From assembly GCA_026225555.1 (NCBI GenBank), contig JAMFSY010000051.1:1-64000 (forward strand): a stretch of 64,000 bases of DNA, given 5' to 3'. The translations under genes and the position numbers were made by a program. Positions 34,467-43,831 of the stretch are shown here, one piece after another. Position 1 is the stretch's first letter; each line of letters begins with the position of its first letter. Under the pieces are notes generated by a model. The model ran no database searches and was not told the DNA's origin. It worked only from the letters and a program-made list of their open reading frames with translations. Source of the DNA: Methylacidiphilales bacterium (GTDB lineage: Bacteria; Verrucomicrobiota; Verrucomicrobiia; Methylacidiphilales; UBA1321).

Positions 34467-34700
34467 ATGTCGAACAACGAATCTCTCGCCGCCCGAGGCG
34501 AACGCGCCGCCCTGATCGCCCGGGAACCCGAGCTCTACAAAATCTGTGAGGGCTGCGAATCGATCGTCATCCGCGATGCAGCCACCTGCCCCAATTGCCA
34601 TGGCTACCGCTTCGACACCGACCCCGATCGCGTCCGCATCCAGGCGGGGGTTTTAGGCAAGCGCCTGCCCACCTCGGTGCCTCCCAGCGAGCTGACCTGA
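34467..34700 (+). CDS. Small zinc-ribbon protein
   Basis: 77 residues. CEGCESIVIRDAATCPNCHG is a CxxC-x11-CxxC zinc ribbon (residues 28-45). The charged N-terminus (MSNNESLAARGERAALIARE) is helical. The C-terminus, VLGKRLPTSVPPSELT, is polar. Such proteins often bind nucleic acids or larger protein complexes. No family name is assigned. Its start sits 109 bases after the TonB-like gene. Confidence 0.65.
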   Translation: MSNNESLAARGERAALIAREPELYKICEGCESIVIRDAATCPNCHGYRFDTDPDRVRIQAGVLGKRLPTSVPPSELT

Positions 34701-34757
34701 TCGACACGCCGCTTTCCCTCCCATTTGCAAAAAACCGAATCTGACGCTTTGTTAACT

Positions 34758-35018
34758 ATGAGCCGGTCCCTCCCCTTAAAAATCCGTGTCCGCTACGAAG
34801 GCCTTTTTCAGACCTTTGACCGGCGTCCGAAGAGTGAAGCCGATGCCGACTTCTTTCGCAGTCCCGTCCGGCGCATCCCGGCCATCACCCTCCCGCGTCG
34901 CTTGGCCAAGACCGTGCTCCCACGAAAGACCGTTCACGGCTCTTCGAATCTGGAAGTGCCCATACCGGCGCTGCCCACGGAATCTCTCGTCACCGAGACT
35001 CCGACATCAGTGAGCTAA
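34758..35018 (+). CDS. Hypothetical basic protein
   Basis: 86 residues from MSRSLPLKIRVRYEGLFQTF. It is rich in Arg, Pro and Thr and has no Cys or transmembrane segment. The segment KIRVRYEGLFQTFDRRPK could bind RNA or DNA, but no family is recognised. An upstream TTG at 34725 gives a longer frame and is less likely. It is a doubtful gene, supported mainly by its position in an otherwise empty interval and by its normal codon usage. Confidence 0.35.
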   Translation: MSRSLPLKIRVRYEGLFQTFDRRPKSEADADFFRSPVRRIPAITLPRRLAKTVLPRKTVHGSSNLEVPIPALPTESLVTETPTSVS

Positions 35019-35061
35019 ACACGGTCGCCGGGAGCCTCGGTCCACCTGCCGGGAGCCGCTC

Positions 35062-36678
35062 TTACTTCGTGGCCGGGGCGAGGTAAACAAAGCTGTTTCC
35101 CCCTTTATCGCGCTCGTGTACGAGCAGCACCACGCCTTCATCGGGCTTAAGGCTGTCGCTGAGGGTCGAAAAATCCTTGGGCGTGGCGAGCGACTGGGTC
35201 GAGCCATGATTGATGGCCGCGCTTTCCAGCACATCTCCGCGCTGGATTCCCTTCACGTCGGCCGCGGAACCGGCCTGCACCGCATTCACGATCACACCGG
35301 CGGTCACCAGGTTCTCGATGCCGAATTTCTGGCGCGCCTTGTCATTTAAATCGACCACCTGAACGCCGTTGAGCACATTGGCCGTGGAAGCGGGCGGCGC
35401 GGCACTGGCGGGAAATTGATCGCCCGATTCCGGTGCGTTTTCGGGATTGAGGCCCACTTGGTCCTCGGACTTGGTTTCGGTGATCTGGACCGTGGTCGAA
35501 AGAGATTTGCCGGCCCGCATGAAATCGACTTTCACTTCCTTGCCGATCGGGATCTGGGCCACGACGAGACGCAGGTCCGCCTCGCTATCGATCTTGTGGC
35601 CGTCCACCCCGGTGACGAAATCGAAGGGCTTCAGCTTCGCCTTCTCCGCGGGTGAATCGGGTTGAATGGCGGCCAGGAAGGCTCCCTGGCTGGACTTGAG
35701 GTTAAGTTGGCTGATCACGCCATCGTCAACCGAATCAGGCAGGATGACGCCCAGGTAACCGCGCACCAGGCGGCCCTCCTTAAGCAGTCCTTCGACCGCA
35801 TAGCGCACCAGGTTGCTCGGGATGGCGAAGCCGATCCCCATGTTGACCCGCGTAGTCGAGGCAATGGCGGCATTGAGGCCAATCAACTCGCCGTGGATAT
35901 TCAGCAGTGCGCCACCTGAATTGCCGGGGTTGATCGCCGCATCGGTCTGGATGTAATCCTCATAATGCGCCAATTCGGTGGGCGAAACCGGGAGATTGCG
36001 CCCCTTCGCGCTGACGATGCCCTTGCTGACCGACGCGCCAAGATCGAAGGGATTGCCGATGGCAAAGACCTGCTCGCCTACCTGGACCTTGTCCGAATCG
36101 CCCCATGGCAGCGGAGGCAGGTCGGCCGCGTCGATCTTCAGAATGGCCACATCGACCAGATCATCCGCCGCGACCAGACGGGCGTTGAAGGTCCGTTTGT
36201 CGCCGAGTTGAACCTCGAGCAGGTTCGCCTCTTCGACGACGTGGTCGTTGGTCAAAATGTAGCCGTCCTTGCTGATGACCACGCCGGAACCGTAAGCCGT
36301 GTCGGGCGGCTGGATGGTGCGGCGTTGGCCGGTGCCGAAGGGCAATTGGAACGGGATCTCATTGCCGAAAAGCCGTACGCGGGGATCACTCGGGCGGGAC
36401 GCGATGATCCGGACAATACTCGGCATGGCCGCGGCGACGATCCGAGTGTTCTCGTGATTGATCTGCTCCAGTAACGGAACTTCCTGGGGGGATAATAGCC
36501 GCCCCGTCTCGGGCGTGAAAGCAACAGGCATGCTCGGCACGGCCGGGGCGGCGACAGGCGCAGCCGGCATCGCGGGCGAGGACGAAATGCCCCGCGTTTC
36601 CACCGAATTCTGCGGGGTCCGGTTACACCCGGAAAGGGCCACGGCGGAGACGAGCGCCAAACGGAGGAGTCGTTTCAT
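35062..36678 (-). CDS. HtrA/DegP-type serine protease, predicted lipoprotein
   Basis: 538 residues. The signal peptide MKRLLRLALVSAVALSGCNRT ends in a lipobox (LSGC), so the enzyme is membrane-tethered in the periplasm. The protease domain has the catalytic triad: His in ILTNDHVVEE, Asp in DDLVDVAILKID, Ser in AINPGNSGGALLN. Two PDZ domains follow, GYLGVILPDSVDDG (about residues 300-400) and VQAGSAADVKGIQRGDVL (about 440-530). TATAAT lies 17 bases ahead of the ATG. It degrades or refolds damaged envelope proteins. Confidence 0.95.
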   Translation of the reverse strand: MKRLLRLALVSAVALSGCNRTPQNSVETRGISSSPAMPAAPVAAPAVPSMPVAFTPETGRLLSPQEVPLLEQINHENTRIVAAAMPSIVRIIASRPSDPRVRLFGNEIPFQLPFGTGQRRTIQPPDTAYGSGVVISKDGYILTNDHVVEEANLLEVQLGDKRTFNARLVAADDLVDVAILKIDAADLPPLPWGDSDKVQVGEQVFAIGNPFDLGASVSKGIVSAKGRNLPVSPTELAHYEDYIQTDAAINPGNSGGALLNIHGELIGLNAAIASTTRVNMGIGFAIPSNLVRYAVEGLLKEGRLVRGYLGVILPDSVDDGVISQLNLKSSQGAFLAAIQPDSPAEKAKLKPFDFVTGVDGHKIDSEADLRLVVAQIPIGKEVKVDFMRAGKSLSTTVQITETKSEDQVGLNPENAPESGDQFPASAAPPASTANVLNGVQVVDLNDKARQKFGIENLVTAGVIVNAVQAGSAADVKGIQRGDVLESAAINHGSTQSLATPKDFSTLSDSLKPDEGVVLLVHERDKGGNSFVYLAPATK

Positions 36679-36742
36679 AGAATGCGGGTGGAGACATTAT
36701 ATCATCTTTGGCAGGGCGCGTGTTTAAAAAAATAACAGGTAG

Positions 36743-36763
36743 GGACGCGAGTCCCTCGCGTCC
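36743..36763. repeat. Short intergenic hairpin
   Basis: ggacgcga-gtccc-tcgcgtcc, an eight-base-pair stem with a five-base loop, between divergent htrA and glk. The right part (cgcgtccgtcgatc) recalls the tagggacgcgag motif at 37999. It is not followed by a T-run, so it is unlikely to be a terminator. Its role is unknown. Confidence 0.5.
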
Positions 36764-36853
36764 GTCGATCTTCGGCTACTCGGGGTCACAGAAATCACAA
36801 ATCTCCGCATTTCAAGCTCCCCTTCCCGCCCTTTCCACCCCTAGATTCGCCCC

Positions 36854-37834
36854 ATGTTCCTCGCAGGCGATATCGGCGGCACGAAAACCAACCTGGCCAT
36901 TTACACGTACCAAAACGACCTTCTGGTGCTGTTGAAAAGCGCCTCCTTCCCGAGTAAAGGCCATGCCAGCCTGGCGGAGATCATCCGGCATTTTCTCGCC
37001 GGGGAGCTTCTGCCGATCCGCAATGCGTGCTTCGGGGTCGCCGGCCCCGTACAGGGCGGTGTGGTGCAGGTGACGAACCTCCCTTGGGTGGTGGATGCCG
37101 CCGCGCTCCAAAACGAACTTGGCTTTCAACAGGTAAGCCTGCTCAACGATCTCGAGGCTAATGCCTATGGCATTGCCACGCTCCAGCCGCACGAATTGCT
37201 TTCGTTAAATCCCAATGGCAACCCCAACCAGGTGGGCCATCGCGCGCTGATCGCCGCCGGAACCGGTCTGGGCGAAGCAGGCCTGATGTGGGATGGCGTG
37301 GCCCATCGCCCTTTCGCCAGCGAGGGCGGACACGCCAGCTTCGCGCCCAATGACACCATTGGCGACGAGTTGCTCGCCTTCCTGCGCCAGGAACGGGGGC
37401 ATGTCAGCTGGGAGCGGGTCCTCTCCGGCATGGGCATAACCAATCTTTACCGTTTCTTCCGTCAACGCTCCGGCGTATCGGAACCCGACTGGCTGGCCGA
37501 GCAACTACGGCAAGGCGACTTGGCGGCGGTGGTCACAGGGGCGGGCTTGGGTAATACCGATCCTGTCTGCGTGGAGGTGGTCGATTGCTTCACTCGCAAT
37601 TACGGCGCCGAGGCGGGCAACCTCGCGCTCAAGCTGCTTTCGCTCGGAGGTGTTTACATCGGCGGAGGTATCGCGCCGAAGATGTTGCCCAAGATGCAGA
37701 GCGCGATCTTTCTCGATGCCTTCTACCATAAGGGGCGGATGAGTCCGCTGCTGAAATCGATGCCCGTTTACGTCATCCTGAACGACAAGACCGCGTTGCA
37801 AGGCGCGGCGTGGTTCGCGGCGCATGTGGGATAA
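36854..37834 (+). CDS. glk: Glucokinase
   Basis: 326 residues, in the length range of the bacterial Glk family. The phosphate-1 loop is GDIGGTKTNLAIYTY (residues 5-20). LLNDLEANAYGI carries the catalytic Asp, IAAGTGLGEAGLMWDG the phosphate-2 loop, and FASEGGHASFAPNDTIGDELL the glucose-binding Glu and His. It phosphorylates glucose released by the GH31 and other glycosidases. TAGATT ends exactly six bases before the ATG, the leaderless pattern, but no clear -35 was found. Confidence 0.95.
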   Translation: MFLAGDIGGTKTNLAIYTYQNDLLVLLKSASFPSKGHASLAEIIRHFLAGELLPIRNACFGVAGPVQGGVVQVTNLPWVVDAAALQNELGFQQVSLLNDLEANAYGIATLQPHELLSLNPNGNPNQVGHRALIAAGTGLGEAGLMWDGVAHRPFASEGGHASFAPNDTIGDELLAFLRQERGHVSWERVLSGMGITNLYRFFRQRSGVSEPDWLAEQLRQGDLAAVVTGAGLGNTDPVCVEVVDCFTRNYGAEAGNLALKLLSLGGVYIGGGIAPKMLPKMQSAIFLDAFYHKGRMSPLLKSMPVYVILNDKTALQGAAWFAAHVG

Positions 37835-37841
37835 TTTTCTA

Positions 37842-38025
37842 AGGTAGGGACGGCTGTCCCAGCTGTCCGACGAAAGGTAGCCGCCGCACGCCGTGCGGTG
37901 GAGGAGAGAAGAAAAACTCCACGTTCCGCATCTCTTTCGAAAAGACACCACCGCACGGCGTGCGGCGGCTACCACCCGAGGCAAAGGGAATAGAATGGGA
38001 CGCGAGGGGACTCGCATCCCTACCT
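37842..38025. repeat. Dispersed repeat family B, copy 1, nested inverted repeats
   Basis: The core is 37876-37973: a perfect 26-base inverted repeat, left arm ggtagccgccgcacgccg... and right arm at 37948-37973. The arms enclose an asymmetric 46-base spacer that starts aggagagaagaaaaactcc. Outside it, aggtaggga (37842) pairs with tccctacct (38017). The spacer and arms closely match the element at 48574. Nothing else is seen in this 196-base gap, which separates the converging glk and rho genes. Confidence 0.85.
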
Positions 38026-38030
38026 AAAGA

Positions 38031-39656
38031 CTATTTCTTGACCTGTAGCGCCATCAAGAACTCGACGTTGTTTTCCGTCTTCTTGATCTTCTCCAGCATC
38101 AGGGTCATCGCCTCGACTGGCGATTCCTCGGAGAGCACGCGGCGCAGCGCGTGGATGCGCGGCAACTCGTCCGCGTGATAAAGCAGTTCTTCCTTGCGCG
38201 TGCCGGAGCGGGAGATGTTGAAGGCGGGGAAAATGCGCTGGTCGGAGAGATTGCGATCCAGGCTCACTTCCATGTTGCCGGTGCCCTTGAACTCCTCGAA
38301 AATCACGTCATCCATCCGGCTGCCAGTCTCGACCAGCGCCGTGGCGATGATGGTCAGGCTGCCGCCCTCCTGGATGTTGCGCGCGGCGCCGAAGAAGCGC
38401 TTCGGCTTTTGCAGCGCGTTGGATTCCACGCCGCCGCTCATGATCTTGCCGCTGCTCGGCTGCATGGTGTTGTAGGCGCGGGCAAGGCGCGTGATGCTGT
38501 CCAGCAGGATCACGACATCGACCTTGTTTTCGACCAGCCGTTTGGCGCGCTCGGTCACCATCTCGGCGACGGCCACGTGCCGCTCGCAGGTCTCGTCGAA
38601 AGTCGAGGCGATCACCTCGCCCTTCACGCTCCGCAGCATGTCGGTCACTTCCTCGGGCCGCTCATCGATCAACATCATGATCAGGTGTGCCTTCGGGTTA
38701 TTCTCCATGATCGCATTGGCGATTTTCTGGAGCAAAATGGTCTTGCCCGTGCGGGGCGGCGCGACGATCAGGCCGCGCTGGCCGAAGCCGAGCGGGCAGA
38801 TGAGATCCATCGCGCGCATCGAGACATCGCCCTTCTTTCCCTCGAGGAAAATCCGGCGGTTCGGGAACATCGGCGTCAGTAGGTCGAAGCCGACGCGGAC
38901 GCGGCCTTCCTCAGCCGGTTCGTTCTCGATCTTGTCCACGCGACCCAGGGCGAAGAAGCGCTCCTTGTCCTTCGGCGCGCGGACGGGGCCGTAAACGAGC
39001 TCGCCCTTGCGCAAATTGAAACGCCGCACCTGCGAGGGCGAGACGTAAAGGTCTTCCGGGCAGGTCAAATAATTGAAGCGGGCCGCGCGGAGAAAGCCGT
39101 GGCCTTCGGGCGAGAGATCGAGCACGCCGCCGCCGTTGGCCGTGCCGTTCTTGGCGGCATTGCGCTTGAGGATCTCGCAAATCAACTCGTGCTTCTTGAG
39201 GGTGAGCGCGTTCTCGATCTCGTATTCCTTCGCGAGAACTTTCAGTAGCTTGGTGGGGCGGGATTGAAGTTCCTCAATCTCCAGATGCGGGCCGGGCGGC
39301 AAAGGCGGCGGGGTCGGAGGGAGGGCGACGACCGCGACTGGGGGTTCCGTGGGCGCTGCCGCGACAGGTGCGGCCTTGTCGGCAGGCGCGTTCTTATCGG
39401 CCAGCGGACGCAAGGGCGGGCGGCGAGTGCCGGTGCGGCCAGGAGGACGCCCTGTGGTGGGCGTGGGTGCCGCAGGTGGGGCGCTGCCTTCCACGGGGGC
39501 GGGAGACGGAGCAGCCGTTGCCACCGGAGGGGCGACCACCGGAGGCGGCGGCGGCGTCAAAGGGAGATCGGGTTCATCCGCCGGCAGACCTTCCATGCGA
39601 TGGGGCTTGCGCGGACCTCGGCGAAAGGGACGATTATTTTGGGGACGACGCCTCAT
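38031..39656 (-). CDS. rho: Transcription termination factor Rho
   Basis: 541 residues from [20 protein letters not shown], whose ATG overlaps the coaE stop (ATGA). Residues 1-140 are a basic then Pro/Ala-rich extension that is probably disordered. The RNA-binding domain ([27 protein letters not shown]) spans about 155-250. The ATPase part has Walker [17 protein letters not shown], Walker [19 protein letters not shown] and the Q-loop/R-loop region [18 protein letters not shown]. It is longer than E. coli Rho because of the extension. Confidence 0.97.
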   Translation of the reverse strand: MRRRPQNNRPFRRGPRKPHRMEGLPADEPDLPLTPPPPPVVAPPVATAAPSPAPVEGSAPPAAPTPTTGRPPGRTGTRRPPLRPLADKNAPADKAAPVAAAPTEPPVAVVALPPTPPPLPPGPHLEIEELQSRPTKLLKVLAKEYEIENALTLKKHELICEILKRNAAKNGTANGGGVLDLSPEGHGFLRAARFNYLTCPEDLYVSPSQVRRFNLRKGELVYGPVRAPKDKERFFALGRVDKIENEPAEEGRVRVGFDLLTPMFPNRRIFLEGKKGDVSMRAMDLICPLGFGQRGLIVAPPRTGKTILLQKIANAIMENNPKAHLIMMLIDERPEEVTDMLRSVKGEVIASTFDETCERHVAVAEMVTERAKRLVENKVDVVILLDSITRLARAYNTMQPSSGKIMSGGVESNALQKPKRFFGAARNIQEGGSLTIIATALVETGSRMDDVIFEEFKGTGNMEVSLDRNLSDQRIFPAFNISRSGTRKEELLYHADELPRIHALRRVLSEESPVEAMTLMLEKIKKTENNVEFLMALQVKK

Positions 39657-40246
39657 GAAACGCCGACCTGATCGAGTTGCTGGAGCAAAATGGAAGGCTT
39701 TCCCTCGCCCCAAAAGGCGAGTGTGGACCGGGCCATTTTATCCGTCACCGGCAATTGGCTGGACAGTCGCTGTTCGGCCTCGGTTTCGGAGAAACCACGG
39801 GCCTTCAGCCGACTGATTTGCGCGGCGCGCGAAGCGCCCACACACCAGATAGCACGAAAAAGCTGTTCGAGCTTGCACTCGAAGAGTAACGGAATCATCA
39901 CGGCCAAAAATTGAGAGGGATGGGTTCGAGTCCGCTCCTCGAGTTCGCGTTGCCAGGCGGAACGGATAGCGGGGTGGGTGATTTCGTTTAGTTTTACCCG
40001 CAGAAACGGGTCGGCAAAAACGAGTCTACCCAAGACCTTTCGGTCAATCGACTTGTCCGGTTGTAGAATGGATGGGCCGAAAGCGTCAACCACAATCTTC
40101 CACGTCGCCTCCCCGGGCCGCATGACGTCGTGCGCGATCTGGTCCGTGTCGATGATGTGCCAGCCTCGCGCGCGCAACCCTTCCGCGAGCGTCGATTTGC
40201 CGCAGGCGACGCCGCCGGTGAGGCCGATGGGAAGAGGAATGGGCAC
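39653..40246 (-). CDS. coaE: Dephospho-CoA kinase
   Basis: 197 residues from the GTG at 40246 ([18 protein letters not shown]); a TTG at 40270 would add eight residues. The P-loop [10 protein letters not shown] is at the usual position, [17 protein letters not shown] contains the conserved Asp for acceptor binding, and [15 protein letters not shown] the LID region. It catalyses the last step of coenzyme A synthesis. It is coupled to rho by an ATGA overlap. Confidence 0.94.
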   Translation of the reverse strand: MPIPLPIGLTGGVACGKSTLAEGLRARGWHIIDTDQIAHDVMRPGEATWKIVVDAFGPSILQPDKSIDRKVLGRLVFADPFLRVKLNEITHPAIRSAWQRELEERTRTHPSQFLAVMIPLLFECKLEQLFRAIWCVGASRAAQISRLKARGFSETEAEQRLSSQLPVTDKMARSTLAFWGEGKPSILLQQLDQVGVS

Positions 40247-40279
40247 GATCTTTTGCTTCAGGCTAGCCAATGAGAAACT

Positions 40280-40756
40280 TCACGTTCCCAGGGATTTTAA
40301 ATGCCCTGATACAGCTGCCTCAAAAAGCTGAGTGTCTTTAGGCGGAAAGTAACAATATCCCCCGTTCCACGAAATTCGATAATGCCCAAGCGAACTGAGG
40401 CTCGTCGTCATTTCGCGGGCAGGAAGAAGAGGCCACAGCCAACCATGCCAAATCAATTCTCTCCTCGGAGCCAAACAAATATTTTTTACTTCAGGCCAAG
40501 CCAAAAACTTTGAGTAACCCAGCATGCGGGAAAAAGTTATTCCCTTGGCATCAACCATGACAAAGCGAACAGAATAGAGGGTAAAAATTCCATATATTAT
40601 GATTGGCGCCAATAAAGCCATAAGGACCGATTTCGCAATAAAGAAAGCCATTAAAAACGGCAGCACAAAAAGCGCGGCCGCCTGTATAGACCCAACAAGA
40701 ATACTCACCGCCAGATCGAAGAAGTCCCTTGGGAGGAAGCGAGCCAAGAATTTCAT
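40280..40756 (-). CDS. Hypothetical membrane protein
   Basis: 158 residues. One long hydrophobic region (residues 15-70) forms two transmembrane segments, LVGSIQAAALFVLPFLMAFFIA and LMALLAPIIIYGIFTLYSVRFV. After it, a soluble domain of about 85 residues (TFSRMLGYSKFLAWPEVKNI) has a PH-like beta pattern. That layout recalls bPH/YcxB-type membrane proteins, but I cannot confirm it. It lies between serA and coaE on the same strand, close enough to be co-transcribed with serA. Confidence 0.6.
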   Translation of the reverse strand: MKFLARFLPRDFFDLAVSILVGSIQAAALFVLPFLMAFFIAKSVLMALLAPIIIYGIFTLYSVRFVMVDAKGITFSRMLGYSKFLAWPEVKNICLAPRRELIWHGWLWPLLPAREMTTSLSSLGHYRISWNGGYCYFPPKDTQLFEAAVSGHLKSLGT

Positions 40757-40761
40757 GAGTC

Positions 40762-42354
40762 CTACAGCTGCGCGACCTGAACCGACAAAATTCCGGGGTC
40801 GGCCTCGATCTCCTTCACCAGCTCCGGGCTCGGCATGCTGTCGAGGTTCAACACGCTGAGCGCGTTACCGCCCGTCTCGCCGCGGCTAAGGGACATGCTG
40901 GCGATATTGATTTGCGCCTTGGCCAAGAGCGTGCCGATCCAGCCGATCATGCCGGGACGGTCCTTGTTCTCCACGATGAGGAGCACACCCTTGGGAGTCG
41001 CTTCGAGGTTATGGCCATTGAGGCGCACGATGCGCGGATGCACGCCGACGATGGTCGCGCCCACTTCGTAACGCGCGTCGCCCTTGGTCGCCTCGACGGT
41101 AATCAGGTCGGTGAAGTCGCTGCTCTCGGTGCTTTTCATTTCCGCGACGGTGAGGCCGAGATTCTGCGCGGCGCGCGGCGCGTTGACTTCGTTCACCGCG
41201 ACTTCGGAGGTCTGGAAAAGCAGCCCTTTGAGGATGGAGCGCGTGACGGGAACCGTTTCCCCTTCGCTCACCTTGCCGGTGTAGCGAATGGTCAATTTCT
41301 CCAAGCGCGTCGGCGCGATCTGCGCGAGCAGACGGCCCAGCTTTTCGCCCAGCGTCAGGTAGGGCCGCAGCACTTCCAGCGTGCGCAGATCGACGCTCGG
41401 CACATTCACCGCGTTGGCGATGATGCCGTTGACCAGGAAATCGGAAATGGCCTGAGCGATCTCGATGCCCACGCCTTCCTGCGCCTCGGAAGTCGAAGCG
41501 CCGAGATGCGGCGTCAGCACCACGTTCGGCAGCGAGCGGAAGGGCAGGTCGTCCGCCGGCGGCTCCTTCTCGTAGACATCCAGCGCGGCGCCGCCCACCT
41601 GGCCGCTTTGCAGACCGGCGAGAAGCGCGGCTTCATCGACCAGGCCACCCCGCGCGCAATTGACGATCCGCACGCCTTTCTTGCACTTGGCGATGGCGTC
41701 CGCGCCGATGATCTTGTTCGTCTCGGAAGTCAGCGGCATGTGAACCGTGATGAAATCGGCCTGCGCGAGCAGCGTGCCGAGATTGTCGGCCAACTCCACC
41801 TGAAGGCTGCGGGCGCGGCTCTGGACGAGATAAGGATCGAACGCAATCACGTTCATCCCGAAAGCGATAGCGCGCCGGGCAACCTCGCCGCCGATGCGGC
41901 CCATGCCGACAATACCGAGCGTCTTGCCGCAGAGTTCCGTACCCTCGAAAGATTTGCGGTCCCACTTGCCCGCGACCATGGAGGCATGCGCCTGGGGAAT
42001 CTTACGCGCGAGCGAAAGCAGAAGCGAGAAGGTGTGCTCCGCCGTGGAAATCGTGTTTCCGCCCGGCGTGTTCATGACCACGATGCCGCGTTCCGTGGCC
42101 GCTTCGACGTTGACGTTATCGACGCCGACTCCGGCACGGCCGATGACCTTCAACCGGGTAGCGGCGGCGAGCGCCTTGGCCGTTACCTTGGTCTGGCTGC
42201 GGACGATCAACGCATCGAGTTCGCCGATGCGCGCGATGAGTTCGTCCTCCTTCAAGCCTCCGGAGACCTGGACATCGAAATGGGGGCTTTCAGAGAGGAG
42301 AGCGATGCCCTTGGGGGACACGCCATCAGCGGCGAGAATGCGGTATGAAGTCAC
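40762..42354 (-). CDS. serA: D-3-phosphoglycerate dehydrogenase
   Basis: 530 residues from the GTG at 42354 (VTSYRILAADGVSPKG), with GGGAGA eight bases upstream. The frame continues to 42501, but that part is not SerA-like. The Rossmann motif is LGIVGMGRIGGEVARR. The catalytic Arg is in VNCARGGLVDEAAL, the Glu in VYEKEPP and the His in VLTPHLGASTSEAQ. The allosteric-substrate-binding domain follows, and an ACT domain closes the protein (GVLLIVENKDRPGMIGWIGT). It makes 3-phosphohydroxypyruvate for serine synthesis; ACT suggests serine feedback. Confidence 0.95.
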   Translation of the reverse strand: MTSYRILAADGVSPKGIALLSESPHFDVQVSGGLKEDELIARIGELDALIVRSQTKVTAKALAAATRLKVIGRAGVGVDNVNVEAATERGIVVMNTPGGNTISTAEHTFSLLLSLARKIPQAHASMVAGKWDRKSFEGTELCGKTLGIVGMGRIGGEVARRAIAFGMNVIAFDPYLVQSRARSLQVELADNLGTLLAQADFITVHMPLTSETNKIIGADAIAKCKKGVRIVNCARGGLVDEAALLAGLQSGQVGGAALDVYEKEPPADDLPFRSLPNVVLTPHLGASTSEAQEGVGIEIAQAISDFLVNGIIANAVNVPSVDLRTLEVLRPYLTLGEKLGRLLAQIAPTRLEKLTIRYTGKVSEGETVPVTRSILKGLLFQTSEVAVNEVNAPRAAQNLGLTVAEMKSTESSDFTDLITVEATKGDARYEVGATIVGVHPRIVRLNGHNLEATPKGVLLIVENKDRPGMIGWIGTLLAKAQINIASMSLSRGETGGNALSVLNLDSMPSPELVKEIEADPGILSVQVAQL

Positions 42355-42476
42355 CCGTGAAGTCTCCCGGAATGCGCCCGGAATGTCAAACGCGGGCCTG
42401 CCCCGAAAGCGCTCCTTTTTCTTTTCGTCCCGGCTGGGGGAATGGCGTACAACTTCACCGCACGGCGTTCCACCAA

Positions 42477-42890
42477 ATGAAAACAAGAGCCCCCAACTCA
42501 CTCATGATGCTCTTTGGAATCGGGGCGATCTGCTGGGGTATTTACAGCCTTCACCTCGATGACCGATTTGAAGCAAACGCCACGCATGTTTCGGGCACCG
42601 TGGAGAAGCTTGAGACTTACTACAGAAGGGGTACCAGTTATTCCGTTACTTATCATTACCCTATTGAAAATGCCCAATCAGAGTCCGGATCTTCGTCCGT
42701 ACAAAAATCGACTTGGTCCCAACTTCAGATCGGCGGAGAGATTCCGATAAAATACCTTTCCAACGACCCCAGGTTGAGCCGTGTCGATACGCCGGAGGAG
42801 GATCAGCACGCGCATTTTGGACACGAATTCCTGCTTCTCCTAGGAGCGGGATGGACGCTCTTCACTCTGTGGAAAATGGTCAGGAACTGA
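42477..42890 (+). CDS. DUF3592-like membrane protein
   Basis: 137 residues from MKTRAPNSLMMLFGIGAICW. A TM segment opens the protein. A beta domain follows, with VSGTVEKLETYYRR, YSVTYHYPIENAQSES and IGGEIPIKYLSNDPRLSRVD. A second TM helix lies at the end (FLLLLGAGWTLFTLWKMV). The T-V-x-Y-x-x-x-G-x-x-x-V-x-Y pattern, with the P-I-K-Y-L-x-x-x-P ending, is the DUF3592 signature. Function unknown. It is divergent from serA. Its ATG lies in the leader of that gene, so the two may share a control region. Confidence 0.7.
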   Translation: MKTRAPNSLMMLFGIGAICWGIYSLHLDDRFEANATHVSGTVEKLETYYRRGTSYSVTYHYPIENAQSESGSSSVQKSTWSQLQIGGEIPIKYLSNDPRLSRVDTPEEDQHAHFGHEFLLLLGAGWTLFTLWKMVRN

Positions 42891-43022
42891 AAATCCCTAG
42901 AACTTCCCAGGCATTCTCCCGCAAGTTGAAGTAACCCTAATAGATTTTGAAGCTAAACTACCTTTTTTCAAAAACACCTCTCCATTTAATAATTTTTGAT
43001 GATTGTAACTAAAAAGACTTGC

Positions 43023-43036
43023 GAGCCCATGGGCTC
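43023..43036. promoter_or_regulatory. Perfect 14-base palindrome, possible operator
   Basis: GAGCCCATGGGCTC in the 221-base AT-rich gap upstream of the SufR-like regulator gene, 76 bases before its ATG. It is the only long perfect palindrome in the gap. An operator for the adjacent regulator is a reasonable guess; nothing tests it here. The rest of the gap (42891-43111) holds AT-rich sequence and no gene. Confidence 0.35.
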
Positions 43037-43111
43037 CTAATTACTCTGTCGCTGGGCAGCCATGGGAAAGAACAATAAAAACCGCTAAAAGGCTCGCGAA
43101 ACCAGCACCTT

Positions 43112-43753
43112 ATGAAAAGCAAGCTTCTGCGGAAATTGGCCAAGAGCCAGAAGTATTTGATCTTAGCTGAGATCAAACGAAGCCAGGGACTTTCCGTCTC
43201 TCAATTGTGCGACCGAATTAACCTCTCGTACATGGGCGTCAAGCAACATTGCGTTTCGCTTGAACGCGACGGCTATCTCGACACGTGGCGCCGCCCGAAA
43301 GGGATGGGCCGCCCCGAGAAAGCCTACCGTCTCACTCCCCAGGCGCAGGAGTTCTTCCCCTCCGAGCATACCAACTTCACCGGCGAGATCCTACGCAGCC
43401 TCGAAGAGGTCTACGGCCCCGCCGCGCCGGAGAAGATCCTTTACCAGATCTACCAGAACCAGACGGTGAAGCTGCAAGCGAAGATCACCGGCAACTCGCT
43501 CGAGGAACGGACTCGCTCCCTCGCCGCCTTGCGCGACCAGGACGGGTACATGAGCGAATACTATTTTAATCCCGATATTCAGCGCCACCAGATCATCGAG
43601 TACAATTCGCCAGTGCTCGCGATCGCCGATCGTTTCAAGATTCTGACCCAGCTCGAAAATGCGCTGATCGAGAATATCCTCGGCACCCGCGTCCATCGTG
43701 AACAGGAACGCGTTTCCGGCCTTTATAAATGCCAGTTCACGTTGATGGATTAA
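43112..43753 (+). CDS. SufR-like winged-helix regulator of the Fe-S locus
   Basis: 213 residues. The N-terminal winged helix (YLILAEIKRSQGLSVSQLCD, then INLSYMGVKQHCVSLERDGY) is followed by the wing GRPEKAYRLTPQAQEFFPS typical of SufR/DeoR-like repressors. The C-terminal half aligns with the SufR cluster-binding region. There, C-x12-C-x13-C-x14-C becomes S (NSPVLAIAD), T (ILTQLE), T/R (LGTRVHRE) and only the last Cys (YKCQF) survives. If it senses Fe-S status, it cannot do so with the usual four ligands. It lies directly upstream of iscU, the target expected for such a repressor. Confidence 0.75.
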   Translation: MKSKLLRKLAKSQKYLILAEIKRSQGLSVSQLCDRINLSYMGVKQHCVSLERDGYLDTWRRPKGMGRPEKAYRLTPQAQEFFPSEHTNFTGEILRSLEEVYGPAAPEKILYQIYQNQTVKLQAKITGNSLEERTRSLAALRDQDGYMSEYYFNPDIQRHQIIEYNSPVLAIADRFKILTQLENALIENILGTRVHREQERVSGLYKCQFTLMD

Positions 43754-43831
43754 TTTCCATCGGCGGTTCTGCATTCCGATCAGACGACGAAAAAGTCGGA
43801 CGAAAGTTTGCGTCGATTTACGGATCGCCCC

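Noticed and set aside
39920-39955. gggttcgagtccgctcc as a tRNA T-arm
   Set aside because: It lies inside coaE in frame and no acceptor, D or anticodon stem can be paired round it.
40912-42348. Plus-strand open frame of 478 codons
   Set aside because: Antisense to serA; composition is Arg/His/Asp-rich as expected of a GC-rich shadow frame.
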